Shown piece after piece: positions 61,986 to 64,000 of a DNA stretch of 64,000 bases (its first letter is position 1; each line of letters begins with the position of its first letter). Position numbers and translations under genes: made by a program. The stretch comes from DATFTE01 sp963840665 (GTDB taxonomy: Bacteria > Acidobacteriota > Terriglobia > Terriglobales > Acidobacteriaceae): contig CAWIZO010000006.1 of assembly GCA_963840665.1 (NCBI GenBank), positions 1 through 64,000 on the forward strand, read 5' to 3'. The notes beneath the pieces were generated by a model that was not told where the DNA came from, did not search any database, and saw nothing but the letters and a program-made list of their open reading frames with translations.

Positions 61986-64000
61986 ATGACGCGTCCCCTG
62001 TCTTTGTTCTCCTCTATGTTCTGCTGAGCCTGGTGGCGCTGCCCAGCGCCGGACAGAGTGTTTCTTCCGAAATCCAGGGAACAGTGAAAGATCCAAGCGG
62101 TGCCGTTATAGTCGGCGCCGACGTCACCGCGACCAATCTGGAAACTGGTGTGGCGAGATCAACCGTGACTGATGGTGATGGTAGCTATCATGTCGACGGT
62201 TTATCTGCAGGCAGCTACCAATTAAGGATCGAACACGCAGGTTTCAAGGTCAAAAAATTGACCGACATTACGCTCCTGGTGAACCAGGCAGCGGTATTGG
62301 ACGCGACCCTCGAAGTTGGCTCTACCAACGAAGAATTCACGATCGTGGGAGAGACGCCACTAGTTGAAACTACGACGGCCCAGATGAGCAGCGTGGTCAC
62401 CGCGACCGGCTTAAGCGAGCTTCCGTTAAACGGTCGTGACTTGTTCCAATTGACAGAGTTGCAGACCGGCGTTGTGCCTTCGACCAATGGCGGATCAAGT
62501 CTCTGGAGCGAAGGCAACATGTCCAAGGCTTCGGCACAGGGCGCGCGGCCCACAATGAACAACGTCACGCTCGATGGCGGCGACATCAACGATCCGGGCT
62601 ACAATGTCCCCCCAGGTGGGCCCGCCGGGGCACAGTTGGGAGTGGAGGCGGTTCGCGAGTTCCGCGTGGTCCTGAACACCTACAGTGCAGAATACGGTCG
62701 CAATGGTGGCGCTAATGTCCAATTTGTGACCAAGTCGGGAACGAACAGCCTGCACGGTTCGGTCTTCGAGTTCTTCCGAAATGCTGCGCTAGACGCTGCT
62801 AATTACTTCGATACGCTCAGCAAGCCCGCTTACGAACGCAACCAGTTCGGCGTCACGCTTGGAGGACCGATCGTCAAGGATCACACGTTCTTCTTTATCA
62901 ACTACGAAGGGCTGCGCGAACGAAAAGGTATCACGACCAACATTTCCGTACCCGACGATAACGCCCGCCAAGGATTACTTCCTACGGTCAACGGCAGCGG
63001 CTTGGTTAACGTAGGGGTCAATCCGACCAGCGCGCTCTTCATTGGTCTATATCCGCGCCCAAACGGGCCCGAGCTCACTAACGCTGGCGTCCCCAGCGGA
63101 TTGGCGCTCTTTACCGGTTCTGAAGTGCAGTCTGCACGGGAGGACTACGCCGTATTGCGGATCGATCAAACCATAGGAAACAAGGACCAGATCTTTGGCC
63201 GATATGTATTCGATGACGGCGTAGGCATTTTTCCTTTTCAAAGCACAGCGATTCCTGGTTTTCCTGGCAAACGACCCATCCGCAATCAATATTTCATGCT
63301 TAGTTGGCAGAGGGCGATCACAAACTACCTGCTCAACGAAGCCAAGTTCAACTTCAATCGCACTCGCTATCTCGCCGAAGTCGATAATACATATCCTCTC
63401 TCAATCTCTCTGGTTCCAGGTCGGGCACTGGGAGTGATTTCGATTGGAGGATTGCCCGCACTCGGCAACAACCTTGTCTATCCCCTCGGTTCCACTTCAA
63501 ATACCTTCGAGGGTATCGACAATCTGAGCTGGGAACATGAACGCCATAGCCTGAAGTTTGGGGTTGACGCAAAACGGATTCAAATCAACGGTCCTTTCGA
63601 CTTTGGCACTAATGGGGAGTATTCGTTTACGGGCTCAGCTGCGAGCACTACCAGCAACCCAACTTTCGAGTCGTTCCTCCGTGGAATCCCAGCCTTCTAC
63701 ATTGGAACCGATCCTGCGCTGAGCGATTCTGATCGTGGCTTTCGTCAGACTTATTTAGGACTTTATGCGCAGGACGACTGGCGTATCACTCCCCATCTGA
63801 CTTTGAATCTGGGACTCCGTTGGGAGTATTCAAGTATTCCCACGGAAGCGGAAGGGCGCATCTCGAACTTCCACGACGTATTCACGGACAAAGCCCCAAC
63901 GGTCGGTCCTCTCTGGTCGGGTGTTCCCTTGGACCTGTGGTCGCCACGTATCGGATTCGCGTGGAGCCCGTTTCCTGATGCGAAGACAGTTGTTCGCGGA
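61986..64000 (+). CDS. TonB-dependent receptor, Oar-like, partial, frameshift in signal peptide
   Basis: The frame is open from 61973 to the window end. A carboxypeptidase-regulatory-like domain (IQGTVKDPSGAVIVGADVTA ... GLSAGSYQLRIEHAGF), a plug (LSELPLNGRDLFQLTELQTG, VREFRVVLNTYSAEYGRNGG, NVQFVTKSGTNSLHGSVFEF) and barrel strands (YAQDDWRITPHLTLNLGLRW) identify the family. No start codon lies in this frame before the signal sequence FVLLYVLLSLVALPSAGQ. ATG 61986 begins MTRPLSLF in the frame one base off, so a net -1 shift near 62008 splits the signal peptide. The substrate is unknown. Confidence 0.85.

Noticed and set aside
1..64000. CRISPR arrays, rRNA operons and tRNA genes
   Set aside because: Looked for by eye; no regularly spaced repeats, rRNA stretches or convincing cloverleaf with a T-arm GGTTCRA-type motif were found. 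A tRNA could be missed without a covariance search.

Overview
The window looks like part of an Acidobacteriota chromosome, probably a soil or metagenome-derived strain of Terriglobia type. Support comes from two long Oar-like TonB-dependent receptors with an N-terminal carboxypeptidase-regulatory-like domain, a TolB-like/TPR protein of the kind usually fused to Ser/Thr kinases in this phylum, remnants of 'LYGTT..GG' tandem-repeat proteins, a caa3 oxidase cluster joined to a Rieske/cytochrome b-c module, and a glycogen/trehalose (GlgX-TreZ-TreY, GlgC) block. No rRNA, tRNA or CRISPR array was recognised.

Region 1 (1-11.1 kb) is a graveyard. Almost every recognisable gene is broken by one-base shifts: a DUF481 outer-membrane protein, a DUF3313 protein, a membrane protein, a YjbQ-family protein, a phage packaging set on the minus strand (ParB-DNA methyltransferase, DUF5681 protein, large terminase), a DUF2924/serine-recombinase pair and an N-terminal integrase stub. 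One 273-codon frame of unknown function (7208-8029) is uninterrupted.

Region 2 (11.1-24.5 kb). A MHYT/PAS/histidine-kinase gene, split by a frameshift, is followed by a response regulator cut after about 25 codons. The cut abuts the 3' end of ctaB, the last gene of a nine-gene minus-strand respiratory operon (ctaC-ctaD-ctaE-membrane protein-dihaem cytochrome c-Rieske-cytochrome b/c fusion-ctaG-ctaB). These genes would build a quinol:cytochrome c reductase and a caa3 oxidase that it feeds. Three small plus-strand genes follow, including a deazaflavin-dependent nitroreductase-like protein and a helix-turn-helix protein.

Region 3 (24.7-33.3 kb) holds glgC and the overlapping glgX-treZ-treY operon, making trehalose from glycogen.

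Region 4 (33.4-54.8 kb) is a fatty-acid or hydroxy-acid catabolic region. A LysR regulator is divergent from an ACAD10/11-like acyl-CoA dehydrogenase. A perfect palindrome between them recurs upstream of the first TonB receptor. Downstream are an enoyl-CoA hydratase, hydrolase, oxidoreductase, a second acyl-CoA dehydrogenase and a MaoC hydratase (both frameshifted), an aminoglycoside-phosphotransferase-like kinase, an atypical histidine-phosphatase-fold protein, thiolase, a bifunctional beta-oxidation protein, acyl-CoA synthetase, SDR, Zn-alcohol dehydrogenase and a TetR regulator. The kinase/phosphatase/ACAD/SDR set resembles loci that activate 4-hydroxyacyl-CoA by phosphorylation.

Region 5 (55-64 kb) is mixed: a metalloprotease remnant, rpsU with a TTG start and a strong terminator, a CHASE3 protein with a degenerate kinase dimerisation domain, small membrane and coiled-coil proteins, an XRE/small-membrane-protein pair, a DoxX-like protein, a truncated TolB/TPR protein, and the start of a second TonB receptor that runs off the window.

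All calls come from reading the sequence; no database search was run.
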